Shown: piece by piece, positions 35,345-48,100 of the stretch
Layout: the number at the start of each line of letters is the position of its first letter
Position numbering within the stretch: position 1 is the stretch's first letter
NCBI RefSeq assembly: GCF_964656455.1
Contig: NC_135720.1
Coordinates: 55,454,598 to 55,518,597 of the forward strand
Length of the DNA: 64,000 nt
DNA from: Halichoerus grypus
Taxonomy: Eukaryota > Chordata > Mammalia > Carnivora > Phocidae
Direction of reading: 5' to 3'
Notes under the pieces: generated by a model
Told to the model about the DNA's origin: nothing
The model's database searches: none
The model's input: the letters and a program-made list of their open reading frames with translations, nothing else
Program-made: the position numbers and the translations under genes

Positions 35345-36035
35345 AGTAAATCAGAGATATATTATTTCATTCATAACTATTTCTGTATGTATTCCTAAAA
35401 GATAAGGAATTTGCTCAAATACAAGCATAATATCATTATCACAGTCCTCCAAATTAACAAAACATCCTTAAAATCATCAAATATCTTCTCAGAGTTCAAA
35501 TTTCATATTGTTTCATGAGATGTCATTTTCATTGTTTGCTTTGAAAAAAAGTTACAAACTATATATAGTGAAAATTTGCCAAACAGATAATTTACAAACA
35601 CCTTAACTCTCTTAAAATTTCAGTCCACAAAGTGAACACATTATTTCTTTATACTTGTGGAATGAAATATTCTGCATCTTATTCTCTTAGTAACTTGGGT
35701 TATGACAGTTCATCAAAATGTGTAGTGAGTTACCTGTCATAGATCACAACAAGAGATTCAGTGCTAAAATCCCTCCACATAGTTTCTTCCTGTTTAAATA
35801 ATTTAGCTGTTGCCTGCTGCATATGTGGCTTCATCATTTCTCAACATCTTTAAAGATGACATTGTAAGATATTGTTAGTTCCTGGTGTCATACTTCTACT
35901 GTTGGTTAGATTAAGGTTTGAAATTATTTTTAAGGGAATGGATTACATTTTGCTCTTCCTGCCTTTACCCTGAATGTTTCCCTTTCCTCTGGGGGAATGT
36001 CCTGGACACCTACTTCAGGTGTAGTTCAGAGGTAG
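35345..36035. other. Unique sequence
   Basis: AT-rich, no repeat or gene recognised. Confidence 0.4.
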
Positions 36036-36039
36036 GCTT

Positions 36040-36490
36040 GGGGGGTGGCATATATAGAAAACAGAAGATATGGCCCCTTCTCCCTAAGAGCTATCCCCTA
36101 GCTGGGGAGAAAACATTCACATTGAAAATGGCATAAAACCAAGAAAAGCATCACATTCACAACTGCAAAAGCAAAGGACAGACAGAGTTCGTAAGTTCTG
36201 ATAGGGTACAGCACCCTAGAGAGATCAGAATCAGGTGGGTTTAATCAAAGAAGGCTTTTGGAATAGGTAATCTTGAGTTCAGTTTGGAAGGAGCAGATAG
36301 ACATAAATTTGAGTTGAATGAAAAAGGCATTCTAGGTGAGAGGAAAGAAACAGAAGCAGAAACAAGGAGTCATCAGTGGAGATTGAGTTTAAAATGAGTG
36401 GAGCCTGAATTAATGAGTTTTTATTGCATTGGTTTGATGCTAATATAGAATGTATATTAAGGAAAACATGAGCCATGAATGGATATGACT
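36040..36490 (-). repeat. L2 LINE fossil, antisense
   Basis: The plus strand has 'ggccccttctccctaagagctatcccctagctggggag', 'gaaggcttttggaataggtaatcttgagttcagtttggaagg' and 'aaaggcattctaggtgagagg', the complement of L2 3' sequence as at 4.15 kb. Confidence 0.5.
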
Positions 36491-37537
36491 TATGCAAATT
36501 TTAAAGAGCATCACTTCACTATTATAGAACTTTTCAAATGTCTCTGACTGCAGGAATTATTACTGTGTAGATGTTCTGGAAGCAAAGATGAGGCAGGCAT
36601 AATAGCCTCTAAAATGAAACAGGCACAACATCTGGGGTAGCATATGGTGTAGCATGGAGGAAGCTGACTTGGGCGTCAGTCAAATTCCAATCGATGTGTG
36701 CCAGTTGGTAGCTAATAGAATTTTCTTTACTCATCCTGGAAGTACAACAGTAATGGTGCCACAGACATGTTGGGCTCTGGGTGTGACTGTAATTCAAATG
36801 GAGACAAAGAAAAAATATATTACTCTAGGTGTCCAGAGTTAATGACTATGATTCTAATTTGTGCTTCCTATTATTTATATTTTTCCTTCTTCCATTCAAC
36901 TGGTATACACTGAGTACCTACTGGGCTCTGCTAATCAGCTGCACTTGTATGAGATTTCAGTTCTGCAGTGAGCAATGTGGAGAAAGAAGTTTGCCTCCAT
37001 CTTTCTGGCAAGGGAGGAAGCAAAGGCATTGGGGTTTTGCAGGCCGTGGTGGCTGTAAGACTTCATCTCTGGTCAAAAGGGGCATCAGTATTGGTGGTAG
37101 TGTTTGTGGTAGCGTTAAGGTCTTGTCAGGAATCCCAATGGTAGCTGCTCAGAGGGAGCAGTGGTGGGGCAGTTGTCTAAGGCTGTTCTCAAAGGCAGGT
37201 TTGGGGGTCTGATTCTGAAAAGTTTGCCCTCAAGCCTGGTTTTTTGGCCCTTCCAAAGATTCTGTCAACCACTCAATAACCTTTTAATAAGTACCTTCTC
37301 TATGTTATTCACCAGCTTGCAGCTAGGAATCCTGATGTAGAAGGGGGAGAGATTTCAGGAAGAAGGTATGGTTCTTTGGTTTTTGTTAAAGATGGATAAA
37401 GTGTTAATACTGTTATGGAGGCAGAGGCCAGACAGCAAAGTTTGGAAGTGCAGAATGTTTTGAAGAGAAGAGGTTTCAAGTAAGATTGAAGTGTGTCGCA
37501 GAGGGACGTTGAAGAAAGGTTGACCGTTGAAGGAGGT
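36491..37537. other. Unassigned sequence
   Basis: No clear family. The 127-codon plus-strand frame at 36829-37212 is Gly/Ser-rich at its end and has no recognisable domain, so no gene is called. Confidence 0.4.
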
Positions 37538-37850
37538 ACAGACCTGTACCTCTGAAACAAATAATACATTATGTTAAAAAAAAAAAAGAATATAGTAGGA
37601 AGGGAGAAATGAAGGGGGGAAAATTGGAGGGGGAGACGAACCATGAGAGACTATGGACTCTCAGAAACAAACTGAGGGTTCTAGAGGGGAGGGGAGTGGG
37701 GGGATGGGTTAGCCCGGTGATGGGTATTAAAGAGGGCATGTACTGAATGGAGCACTGGGTGTTATACGCAAACAATGAATCATGGAACACTACATCAAAA
37801 ACTAATGATGTAATGTATGGTGATTAACATAACATAATAAAATAAAATAA
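37538..37850 (+). mobile_element. Carnivore LINE-1 3' end
   Basis: Sense 3'UTR beginning 'acagacctgtacctctgaaacaaataatacattatg', then an A tract, 'gaagggaga...gaaggggggaaaattggaggggg', and ending 'aacataacataataaaataaaat'. It shows the normal (uninverted) order for comparison with the 9.36 kb copy. No clear target duplication seen. Confidence 0.93.
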
Positions 37851-37856
37851 AGATGT

Positions 37857-38158
37857 ATCCTCTGAAAAAAAAAAAGAAAGCTAAATAGAAATGAATAAAA
37901 AAGTGCAGAGTGGCAATAACTGAGGTTCTGGGGTTTGAATGTGAAGCCTTAAAATTATGTAACACCCCTGAGAAATACTGGGGGCTGGGAGCCTGGAGGA
38001 GTCTGTCACCCTGCTGGGGCTCACTTGGGTTTGAGATTGGCAGTGCTGGTTCTCGGAAAGGACAAGGCAGGAAAAGCAATGTTGCATGTCTTCTGCTTCT
38101 CAGAAGTTGCCCACTTTTTGTCTTTCCCCCATCCTCTCCTCTCAAATATAGTTACTTA
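37857..38158. other. Unassigned sequence
   Basis: Starts with an A tract after the LINE-1. The rest is moderately G+C rich and unrecognised. Frames overlap on both strands; no gene called. Confidence 0.35.
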
Positions 38159-38159
38159 T

Positions 38160-39470
38160 GATATCTTAATATTCCCTCAGCTTATTTACTAGTCTTTACC
38201 CCTTCTCTCCTTTCACCTCCTACTATCTCTTCTTGTCACTTCAGGATGTATTTGCCTTAGGTTACTGTTGTTTTTCCTTCACTTACTATTTCAATGCCTA
38301 TTCCATGGCCTCCTCCCTAAAGTTTATTTTACTTTTCTCTTGCACTTTCTTTGAGTTTCATTTTTTAAAAATAGGTTATATACTTCATATTTTATTTCTC
38401 AGCTTCCTAATCTTCCTAGTCTTCATTCTGTGACATTTAATTTTTCTTATTTAAAACAAAAAACAAAAAACAAAACCCAATGACTTCTTCCTTTTCCTCT
38501 CTTCCACATTTCAGCCTCTGTCCTGGTCTTTTTTTTTTTTTTTTAAGATTTTATTTATTTATTTGACAGAGAGGAACACAGTGAGAGGGGGAACATAAGC
38601 AGGGGAAGTGAGAGAGGGAGAAGCAAGCTTTCCGCTGAGCAGGGAGCCCGATGCGGGGCTGGATCCCAGGATCCTGGGATCATGACCTGAGCCGAAGGCA
38701 AACACTTAATGACTGAGCCACCCAGGTGCCCCATCTCTGTCCTGGTTTTATCCCTCCCTTTTCCCAAGGGACTTTGTGTCTTCACTTTCCAGTTCTGGTT
38801 GGCTATTTTCCACTCATTTTCTTCTTACCTGCTTTTTGGCATCCAGACTGGTGTATTTCTAAGCCAATTCAACCTGGCATAAAAGTACTCTTAGCCCATG
38901 TAGATCAGAGATAAATGTATATGCCCCCTTCCTGGTTAATAGGGCTGTTCAGGGTTGGTTGGGGGTTTGGGGGGAAGAAACAACAATAATAAACTATAGC
39001 CCATCACTATTCAATATTCAGTGCCTCTGCTAGGTTTTTAGGTTCTTCCATGCTTTGGCCATGTTCAAATCTCTATTTTCCTCTATTAATCAAAATCTTT
39101 TAGTCAAATGAATCCCATAACTCCTATGAATTTGCAACCCTAATTCCTAAGTACTTGCTGTAGTTCATACTGTTTCTTTGCTTGGAATATTCATTTTTCT
39201 TCTCTCTTTCAGATCTTCAAGACCTTGCCTCCTGAGACTATTTTAGTTACTGATCTTTCTTTTCTTTGAATTCCTCTAGCACTGGATGCACCAAACAATT
39301 TAACCCTAATTACATAATGTCTTAAATATTTTCCTGTGTGTTAGCTTAGTTTGACTAATCATAGAGGAAATTATGAGAACAGTTTATATCTTTTAATTCT
39401 GTGTCATCTACAGCATCTAGAATGGTTCTGAGTACATAGTAGGCATTTAATATGGTTGCTTTTTGAATTA
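38160..39470 (+). repeat. L2 LINE fossil with a Can-SINE inside
   Basis: Pyrimidine-rich decayed L2 (38160-38515, 38747-39000) leads into a good L2 3' end: 'tcttccatgctttggccatgttc', 'tttctttgcttggaatattca', 'cagatcttcaagaccttgcctcc', 'tctgtgtcatctacagcatctag', 'gagtacatagtaggcatttaatatgg'. The Can-SINE at 38528-38734 is inserted in it. Confidence 0.6.
38528..38734 (-). mobile_element. Can-SINE, full length, antisense
   Basis: Complement gives the complete head, body and A-rich tail. Target duplication ctctgtcctggt at 38516-38527 and 38735-38746. Confidence 0.95.
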
Positions 39471-39474
39471 TTAC

Positions 39475-40738
39475 CCTCACATAGCATAATTCACATTACA
39501 TTTTTAAAGCGTACTTAAAATATAAATTTTACTTTGATATTAAATGACCAAGGGGCCTGCTATCATTTATTCCATGCACCAGTGATCTGTGCAACATTTC
39601 CTCCAGTGTCTTCCTGAGCTGGCAGGAGCCAGCCATTCATATAAATTGGCAACAGACATGGAAATGAATTTGTGTGCTGTCTTACTTGGTAATAAAACTT
39701 AAAGTGCAGTGTAATTTGTGATGGTTTGAAGCGGTAATGCAATTTTGGCAAGTCTGCTATATCTCTACAAGACTTATTTTCAAAGATTTTCAAGCCAGTA
39801 GGTTATAGACTCTCCTCCTAAAAACAATTGATTAAAACTACCTCCTTTTGGACTTGATCCAGTCCTTACTGGCAATAACTAAAGCACAGGTTACATTTTT
39901 GGTTGAAGTTTTCAGGATCAGACCAAGCTGGCCTTTTTTAGACTGCTTTTTCTGGTCTATTTTTATCACCAGATATAATACTTCTCCTCTCCTAATTTAA
40001 GAGATACAAGATAATACAAAGTGTGTCCAATTGAAGTTGAGTTTGGAACTGAAGCAACAGAAGAAATAACCTGTGACCCAGGGAAAAAAATGGGAATAAG
40101 AACATTAAAAACATCTCAGCTTTCCAGCTTCTCTGTAGAGATAATCCTCACATTCTTGGATATGTAAATGTAAAGTATTTGGATGTCAGCATGCTAGATT
40201 TGATAGGTTTTCAATTGCTACCTCTCTCTGGAAATTTTCAAGCAGAAAGTAAATATTCCTATGTGTAATAGCCCCCAATCCAGAATTTATTTAAAAAAAT
40301 ATGGATTCTAAAGAAAATAAATTCTGAATTTATATTTGTTCCCTGGTTCTAATAAGGGTTTTTTGTTAAATGATTCCCAGACTTTCTCTTATGTTGGTGT
40401 CTTTAGTCCTAATGATTGTTCTTAAAGTGATTTATGTCTTCAGAATTGCAAACCAAGTTTACTAGAATCCATCTTTTCTTGCTGGATAAAATATACTAGG
40501 CTCCCATGACACATTCATGTGTTCATCAAAAGGGGTAGATTTATTAGCTACCTGCATAGTCGTAACTCCTGGTGACAGAGTAGTTCTGCTAGAAGTCTCT
40601 TCTGGGAGGTTTACCAAAGAGAGAACGCAAATCTTACTTGATTTAATTGGAGTCCTATAAACAGCTGTCATTTTATTTCCATGGGATTTGCTTTATCAGG
40701 GAGTCTAAAAAGTCATAATTTCCATTAGGAAAAAGAAC
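39475..40738. other. Unique sequence
   Basis: No repeat recognised. Frames on the minus strand at 39563-39793 and 40462-40671 have no recognisable domain; a conserved non-coding element is possible but unproven. Confidence 0.4.
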
Positions 40739-40959
40739 TTGGTCAATGTTTTCTTTCCTCCCAGTTGATGAGCTACTTTCCTGGTTTATCCCTTCAGCCT
40801 CTTTCCTGCCAATGTCCCTAACACTCTCATCCTCTTAACTGTCTGTTGCACCTGGCCTGCAAATCTCCAAACACTGAACAATCCAACCATCTCAGGTCAC
40901 GCTCCTTCCCTCTCACTACTGGAGAAAATTAGACACCCGCTCAAATTGGTGCAATTTTA

Positions 40960-41164
40960 TTTTATTTTATTTTTTAAAATATTTTATTTATTTATTTGAT
41001 AGAGAGAGAGAGAGCACAAGTAGGCAAAGAGGCAGGCAGAGGAAGAGGGAGAAGCAGGCTCCCCGCTGAGCAGAGAACTCAATGTGGGGCTCAATCCCAG
41101 GACCCTGTGATCATGACCTGAGCCAAAGGCTGATACTCAACTGACTGAGCCACCCAGGCGCCCC
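40960..41164 (-). mobile_element. Can-SINE, full length, antisense
   Basis: Complement gives head, body and tail with extra (TTTTA)n-like tail growth. Target duplication attggtgcaatttta / attggtacaatttta (one mismatch) at 40945-40959 and 41166-41180. Confidence 0.94.
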
Positions 41165-41639
41165 ATATTGGTACAATTTTAAACATTCCTACTGAAAACA
41201 TCTGGAATCATGCTGTGAACCAGAATTACTCATGCAATCCTTAAGCAGCTTCGTCTTCCATTTGCTAGAATAATAATTCCAAATTTTCATCAAATTTATC
41301 AGTACCCTTAGTCTAACCCTGATGGTCTCATACCCAGTCATTGATTTTGCCTCCTACTTCATAGAAAAATGCTGTCAAATATGACCGGGACATACCCATC
41401 TCCATTCATGGCCATCCTCACTTCCTTCCTGCCCATCTCTAAGGACAAGTAGTCCTCCCACTTTCCCATCATTTCATGCTCTACATTCTCTTCTCTTTCT
41501 TCTAAGACCAGGTTCTCTCAATTAATTCCTGTCTCTAGTCGGTCTTCAACTTCTCCTTCTTCCTCCCTCCTGATTCACTTGCTTTGGTTTGGGCAAGTTA
41601 CCCTTGCCCTCAGTGGTCAATAAGCCTATTCACAAATAG

Positions 41640-41945
41640 TGATATTTTCTATTCATTGACAGCATATGGTTACATTTCCCTGTTCTTTTGGAAGTTAAAT
41701 ATGGCTACATGACTTGCTCTGGCTAATAAGAGGTGATGAGTTTCACTGATGGCTAGAAGCTCCTAAAAGCCAAGGTGATTGAGCCTCCCCTTTCCTGGAC
41801 TCTTAAGTGACTGTAATAAATATATCAGACAACTTGCATGGGACATGTCCTCTACAAGAGTGATATATCTTCAGAATTTTGGGTTTTTAAGTACTACAGT
41901 ATAACTTAACCTATCTTGACAGTTTTCTTTCTTAAAAATAACCTT
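41640..41945 (+). mobile_element. Ancient LTR-like fossil
   Basis: Reads 'ttggaagttaaatatggctacatgacttgctctggctaataagagg', 'ctgtaataaatatatcag' and 'gaattttgggtttttaagtactacagtataacttaacctatcttgac', an order I associate with MER/MLT-type LTRs. Family not assigned. Confidence 0.45.
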
Positions 41946-42454
41946 CCCTGAGCCTCTGCTTACATTCTCTTATGCTATATGTATTCTTCCCTTAACAACA
42001 AATTTTCTTAAAGGAAGCTTACTGTATTAACTTTTTCACTTCTCTTAGCCCAGTAAATTTTTTTCTGAGCCCACCAATTCATCAGAATTATTTTTGCTAA
42101 ACCTGCCAATGACCTCTTAATTTTCAGATGCAGTGGACTGGTTTTGTTACCTTACTTGACATTGTGTAGCATGTAGCACTATGACCTTTAGAAACGTTTT
42201 AGAAATGTTCCATGATACCATTCACTTCTCATTCTCTTCCTTCCTTCTTGTCCCTCAACGTTTTGCTTTTTATTTGGTCCCTCTTACAATTTGCTGCTCA
42301 AATATTGGTATTCTTCAGTACTTGTTTTTTTCTCCCTCTGTATTCTGCCATCTGTCTTTTCATATAAGTTCCACTGCTTACTGCTTATTCACTCATGACT
42401 CCAAATCTACATGCAATAGAGATACTATTGTGCAATATTAAACTAAGGCATTTT

Positions 42455-42615
42455 TAAAAAAGATTTTATTTATTTATTTGAGAGAGAGAGAGAGAGAGAG
42501 AACGTGAGTAGGGGGAGAGGCAGAGGGAGGGAGCCCCTCTGGGCCATCTCAGGACCTTGGGATCAAGACCTGAGCCAAAGGCAGATGCTTAGCCAATTGG
42601 GCCACGCAAGCACCC
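42455..42615 (-). mobile_element. Can-SINE, older, shortened
   Basis: Complement shows a diverged head (ggtgcttgcgtggcccaattggc) and a body with an internal deletion (about 160 bp in place of about 200). A (GA)n tract lies at 42480-42501. Target duplication ctaaggcatttt / ctaagcatttt at 42443-42454 and 42616-42626. Confidence 0.9.
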
Positions 42616-42629
42616 CTAAGCATTTTGAT

Positions 42630-44055
42630 TTTCACCATTAAGTCATGAACTTTGCTCTGCCATTTTGATTATGTTGAAGCCATTTCTTTGATAATGAGAG
42701 AGAACATTCTTACATACCAGTACCAGTCTTCTCCAAACCATTCCCATTGTGAATGGAGTGACAGCTTACTTTCCTGTAGTCTATTAGAAAAAAGAAAAAA
42801 AAAAAGGTTGGTGCTTGGTGTGTTTGCATGAAAATGGGTTTGAAAGTCAAGTTATATGTAGAAAGAGTAGATTTGCTAAATTTCTTTAGCCTCCTCCCAC
42901 CCCCTAACACTCCCCATTTAACTCATTGTTAAAGTACCCTTAGTCTAGGTGATGGGACTCAAATCATTGAGTTCTCACTCTGTTATAGCAAACGCAGCTC
43001 ATCCATTCTTAAAGCTTAAGTAAGAGGGTAAGCCAGGAAGGAAATTAGGGGTAGCTTTTGTGTTTATTTTTAAAGTACCCCTTTTGCTCCTGGGGTCTTA
43101 TTAAGCAAGAAAGGGCAGAAGGGGGGACGTAAGCAAAATTGTCAGATGTGTGTTCTGGTCTCCCTACCCCAGGCTTCAAATAAAAGAGAAGATCAACCGG
43201 GGGTAGACAAGCTAACCTCATCCCTGTTGGAACTTTAGGAGAGGACTGCTATGTAAGGTAGACCTCCAATAACAGGGTAAGAGCCTCAACATAGGCAGGC
43301 AAACCCTATGACCAAGGAGGCAGAAGAGTCTTTTTTGCCCTGGGGCCTTCCCTGGGGCGCACTATTGTGGTTCCATAGCAGAGGCTGGGAGTGGATCATT
43401 CTGGTCATAAAGGGCCAGATGGAGAACAGGAGCATGATTTAAAGGCATCTATAGCCATGAAGTGACAATGAGACACTACATTGGCAGAGAGGGGCCAGAC
43501 AAGAAATGAATTACATACATTACAGATGTCAACAGAAGATATAAATGTATAGAACTTGGCCAATCATACTTTAAAGGATAGCTTTCTGGCCTTTTGTTGT
43601 CCACACCATGAAGATTCAGAGAAATGCTGTATGGATCTGGGGACGCCCTTTAGTCTCCTACCATGAAGTCACATGAACACTCTACTCCTACACCCATGAT
43701 GTCATATTAAAGGGTTTATGGGGGACAGCTAAAAATAAGACTCTAGACAATTAAACTTAAATGGTTAATTAAATTAGTGATTGGAAAACACTTAAAATCA
43801 GATGGGCCATTTAGTTACACCTACCTCTTCCCTTAGTAAATGGGACTTATAAATAAAGCCAGTTGAACTACAGACCAAATAAGGAAACTGCATTTTATAT
43901 GTTCATTCAAGTTATAATGTGAGTTAAATTTATTATCCTTAAACACACACACACACGCTCACTCACGCTTAACACGTACACACACGTGTGTGCGTCCCTT
44001 CTATAATATGCTCAATAATTCAATTGTTTCTAGCCAGAAGTCTCACTGTCACTTT
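42630..44055. other. Unassigned sequence
   Basis: The 43020-43740 part is G+C richer and may be a decayed transposon or LTR, but I recognise no family. An interrupted (CA)n tract is at 43945-43988. No gene recognised. Confidence 0.35.
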
Positions 44056-44059
44056 ACAT

Positions 44060-44290
44060 TTAAGGTATCCCAAACCCTGCCTCCTCCCCCTCAAAATCTG
44101 CCCTTGTTAGCAATTCTCCTGCCTCAGTTAATAGCATTACAAATACAAAAGCCAAGCCAGAGACCTGTTAGTCTGCTATAATCTCTCCTACTCATTCTCC
44201 CTATATCTGGTTACCATTTCTATAAATCCAATCTCATATCCACCTCTAATTTCATAGTGCTCACTATAGAGAGACAATAGTGTTTGTAGA
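44060..44290 (+). repeat. Possible L2 fossil
   Basis: Pyrimidine-rich 'ccctgcctcctccccctcaaaatctgccc' followed by 'tctgctataatctctcctactcattctccc'. Weak L2 resemblance only. Confidence 0.3.
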
Positions 44291-44855
44291 ACTAGGCAAA
44301 TAGATGCTCATTCCTTCACAGAAATGGAACGGGTGACAAGTGTTTTGAAGTTATAGGGTTAAAAAGAGTAGATCTCCCTAAGGTCCATTCCATGAAGAAC
44401 AGAAAAAAAACTGAACATTTAGAGATAAATGTGTAATAGAAGTATAAAAACAACATACATGCAAATCATACATACCAACTTCTAAGTAGTGCCTAACTCT
44501 GAGGATGGAGGTTGGGAGCTGTAAGATTCTAGTTCTTAAGGAATAAGAGAAAATTGAATGTGGCACAATATTTGCTTATGTTAAATCTGAGTGATGATAA
44601 GGTTGTTTATTATATTAACTAATGTATAATTCATTATACCAGAATATTTCACAAATAAAAATATTAAAATATTAATTTTGAATAATGGCAAACATAAAGA
44701 TAATTACCTACAATTATTGATAAACAGTGGTTTCAATACTTATCACAACAGTTGGTTGACAGGTGCTAAATAAAAATTTGTGATATGAATAAAGAAATAA
44801 GACCTTCATAGGATGGGAATGGTGTGGGATTAAGGAAAGGGAGCTGCCTTTCCTG
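44291..44855. other. AT-rich unique sequence
   Basis: No repeat or gene recognised. Confidence 0.4.
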
Positions 44856-44859
44856 AGGC

Positions 44860-45060
44860 AATTTGATAGGTTAGAAAGAGCAAGGATATCAGTGTCATGT
44901 GGACCAGATTTTGAAATTCAGTTGTATTCATTACCACCTGTGTGACTTCAGAAAAATTCTTTATAAGCCTTGTAAGGGTCACAGTAACTATCCCTACTAT
45001 ATAGGATTCCTCACCAAATATTAATATATTTCCCATCACTTTTAAGAGGTTTGCCAATTT
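44860..45060 (+). repeat. MIR SINE fossil
   Basis: Shows 'gttagaaagagcaaggatatcagtg', 'ttaccacctgtgtgacttcagaaaa', 'cacagtaactatccctactatataggattc' in MIR order; diverged. Confidence 0.55.
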
Positions 45061-45124
45061 CCCAACAAAAAAATTAGAATGTTTTGTTAGAATAACTCTT
45101 CTGGCAGGGAGTTTTTATTGGATA

Positions 45125-45188
45125 AAGTATATATATGTATATACATATATATACTTTATATATAGGTCTATATATATATATATATTTC
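45125..45188. repeat. (TA)n-rich palindromic tract
   Basis: Runs of TATATA with internal self-complementarity, for example 'gtatatacatatatatac'. Likely unstable low-complexity DNA. Confidence 0.9.
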
Positions 45189-48100
45189 CATTATATTTGG
45201 GAATAGGGCTATGAGAGGTCCCAAGGCATGGACTTAATTTTCTCCCTAGGTCTTATATTGAGCTAAGAATATAATAAATTGTTATCTAGGACTTTTCTCA
45301 TCTGAAGCATCCAAGTGGCCAGGAAGGCCTTGACCCCCTAGAGAAGAGATGTTGGATTTTACAGTATGTATTTTAATGCTGAAATTGATTTTATAGTTGC
45401 TTAGGTAGAATATTTATTACATATGGATCTCACTAATCTAAATCAATCCCTCTGTTTTCTTTGTAATGTCCTAAGTAGAAGAATTCTTCTAGGTACTAAC
45501 ATAGATGTTTGTTCCGGGTAGACCCAAATGAGAATCTCATCTGCTTTGGTTTCTAAGAGGGCTGACTAGGTAGGTAGCGTCCATCCCAGAACTAAGCCTC
45601 AAAAAGTCAAGTAAGTGCCTTTCTGGGGTCCACAGTTTGTAATAGTTTTTCAGAGTTCAAATTCCTCTTTCAGATCCAAGGAACACAATATTTTATGTGT
45701 GAACTTACTTGCTTTCACATCTCCTCAGCAATGTACTAAATCAATTAATATTTAGATAGTTAAATTCCTAAAATCAAATGAAGAAATTCACTAATCCTTA
45801 GGTGAGCCTAAGATCCTGTATCTTCAACTGTATCAAAATTGAAAGCCCTTCAGAAATGCAGGAAAAACCAAGGAGATGTTGATTTTTATTTAGGTTGATA
45901 GTGTTAGTGTCTAGTACTGGGCTTGACCGAGTTTTCAATACACAGTGATTTAAATGAATGGATGTGGAGACAGAGCTGAAACAGGATGGGTTGGAATATA
46001 CCAACATCAGAACACAGGGACAGAGCGAGAAAGGAATAAGAAGTTTTCCTTCCGCAGATATGTGCAGAAATGGGAGTTCCTGGGTGTTGCGCTAATAAAC
46101 AAGCATGTGTATTCAGGGTGGTGGAAAAAAGTAGACTCTGGTAAGATACCAGATAAGAATTGAAAATATTTGCAGAATTCTGCTTCATGCAGGGCTTACA
46201 GTTAATGACCTCTAAATAATCATGTAGCATTCACTAATCTCATGATCAAAAATGATTGACACATAATGGTTATACATGTGAAAAATTCCTGAAACACCCA
46301 AAAAGTGCTTTGGTCTTGTTGATTAAAACAAATCTATTGTTATATCCCCCACACTTTCCATTGAAAATAGGTTACAATAGTATGTATCATTTCCTCAGTG
46401 TTACTGGAAGAATAAACAACAGTGAGAGATAATTCTAAGATAAGTGGGAAAAAAAATACTTGAAAGCAAGCACCAACAGGCTACAGAGGTTGTGTGTTAG
46501 AATCATAGGCATTTTCCCTCTCTCTTTTCACAATCCTGAATAATGTATTACTTTAAAGTAATATGTAATTTTAATAATGAAAAAATAAATGCATTTAAAA
46601 ATCCTCCAAGATGGTCCTAATCAGGGCTCCTGAATGTCATTCTCATGGCGTATTTTTTGCAGCTATATAATCTGACCCATGGGGAAGCCCACCGAGTGTC
46701 TTGCAGATGGTGAGAGAAATCTGCGTTTGAAAGAGGGGAGACCCTGATGAACTGGTTCCTCCCACAGAGAACCCGTAGCTATTCCACATCATTCTTCTGT
46801 GCCAGGTGCCAAGATGCTCATTACTGGAACTTGTTTTTTTAGGAAAGTATTGATTTAGACCAGACTTAAGTAACTGTACCCTGACTATACAACCACAGGC
46901 CCTATTCGGGTTTATCAATAAACTCTTCCCCCAAGACTGGCCTCTTTCCACCGGGCTGGCTGTCCACAGTTGTTGGTGACAACCAATAGTTAGAAAGATG
47001 TGGAGCAGTCATCTGACTACCCCAGTGGCCATAAAAATTTTCAAAATAAGAGCATTTTATTAATATAATTTTATTTATGACGATAATAAAATTAATAGTT
47101 TTATGGTTTTGCATTACAAAAGTTAATATTATTCATACCCACCCCTAATGAGAGCTCTCAAATGTGGCCCTTCATGTAAACTGTGTCCATTAACTTCATC
47201 AAAATGTCAATGGGAATAATGATTCACGTTGGAAAAGTTCCCACCTCCATTTCAGACAGGGGTCACAGGTTCACCCTGCGAAACAGCCTGGGAAATTGTA
47301 CTGAAATCATAACTTTTAACAGGCATCCTTTTTATAGACAGAAGAAAACTTTAATATATCGACATGAACCTGAACTGTGACCTTGAAGTGTTTTAGAAAG
47401 GCAGGCATTTGAGAATCGGCATGCGGAGGAATCCAGGATTAACTACTTAATATGTAAATTATGTTCTCTCCTTCACCACCCATAATGACTGCCAACCGTA
47501 TTAATGAGCTCGTGATACAGTAAGAAACAATGGTGCCCTTTCAAAGCCATAGGTGGTGGCGGCAAGCTGATTTATGATCTAAGGCTTATCTTTCTCCGTT
47601 ATCTGCATCACTTGACAAGCATCTCCTTCCCCTCCCTTCATTGCCTCCTAGCTAACACCTAGGCTGCTGGGACTTCTTTTCCTCCACACTGACAGCACCA
47701 TTTGCTTCTTTGCAGAAGTATTGCCCCAACCCAGTGATCCAGAAGTCAAACTCAGTCATTCTGCACAATAAAGATAACAGCTTCTGGTCTGGGTCCTATT
47801 TCAAAGCTTTCTAACCCAGTCGTTAACGGGCGAGCTTCAGATGCCTCTTCATTCAGCCGCAGTCTGTGCACTTGCTCGGCAGCAACGATAAACCTCGAGC
47901 AGGAGGTGCTCTGATGGCCAAACAGAACAGCTTGCGGTTTTTGACAAAACCTACATTGTTGTGGGGTTTTATTCTTTAAAAAGCTACAAACATTGAATCT
48001 TCCTCACATATCCATCAGACCCATCTATTGCAAACTCAGGAGTGGTGGTTTAGCCGCAGTATCACTTAGAAACGGACCCCAAGAGGAGGAGGGGTTTGGT

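Larger units (their letters stand above)
40740..42430 (+). repeat. L2 LINE body, several pieces
   Basis: 40740-40944, 41182-41635 and 41950-42430 resemble decayed L2 ORF2 in sense. Best marks are 'aacctgccaatgacctcttaattttcag', 'tacttgacattgtgtagc' and 'cactcatgactccaaatctacatg', matching the L2 'ggtcacaaatgacctcctaattgcc' and 'gctgacgactcccaaatctac' blocks. A Can-SINE (40960-41164) and an LTR-like piece (41640-41945) interrupt it. Confidence 0.5.

Noticed and set aside
36829..37212. 127-codon plus-strand frame
   Set aside because: No domain and no supporting start or splice context; lengths like this occur by chance in 64 kb.
37538..37875. Target duplication for the 37.5 kb LINE-1
   Set aside because: 'gtacctctgaaacaaa' and 'gtatcctctgaaaaaaa' look alike, but the first lies inside the LINE-1 itself, so it cannot be the duplication.
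43945..43990. CRISPR-like or other regularly spaced array
   Set aside because: It is an interrupted (CA)n repeat with a short palindrome; no spaced unique units. No CRISPR array is expected in a mammal.
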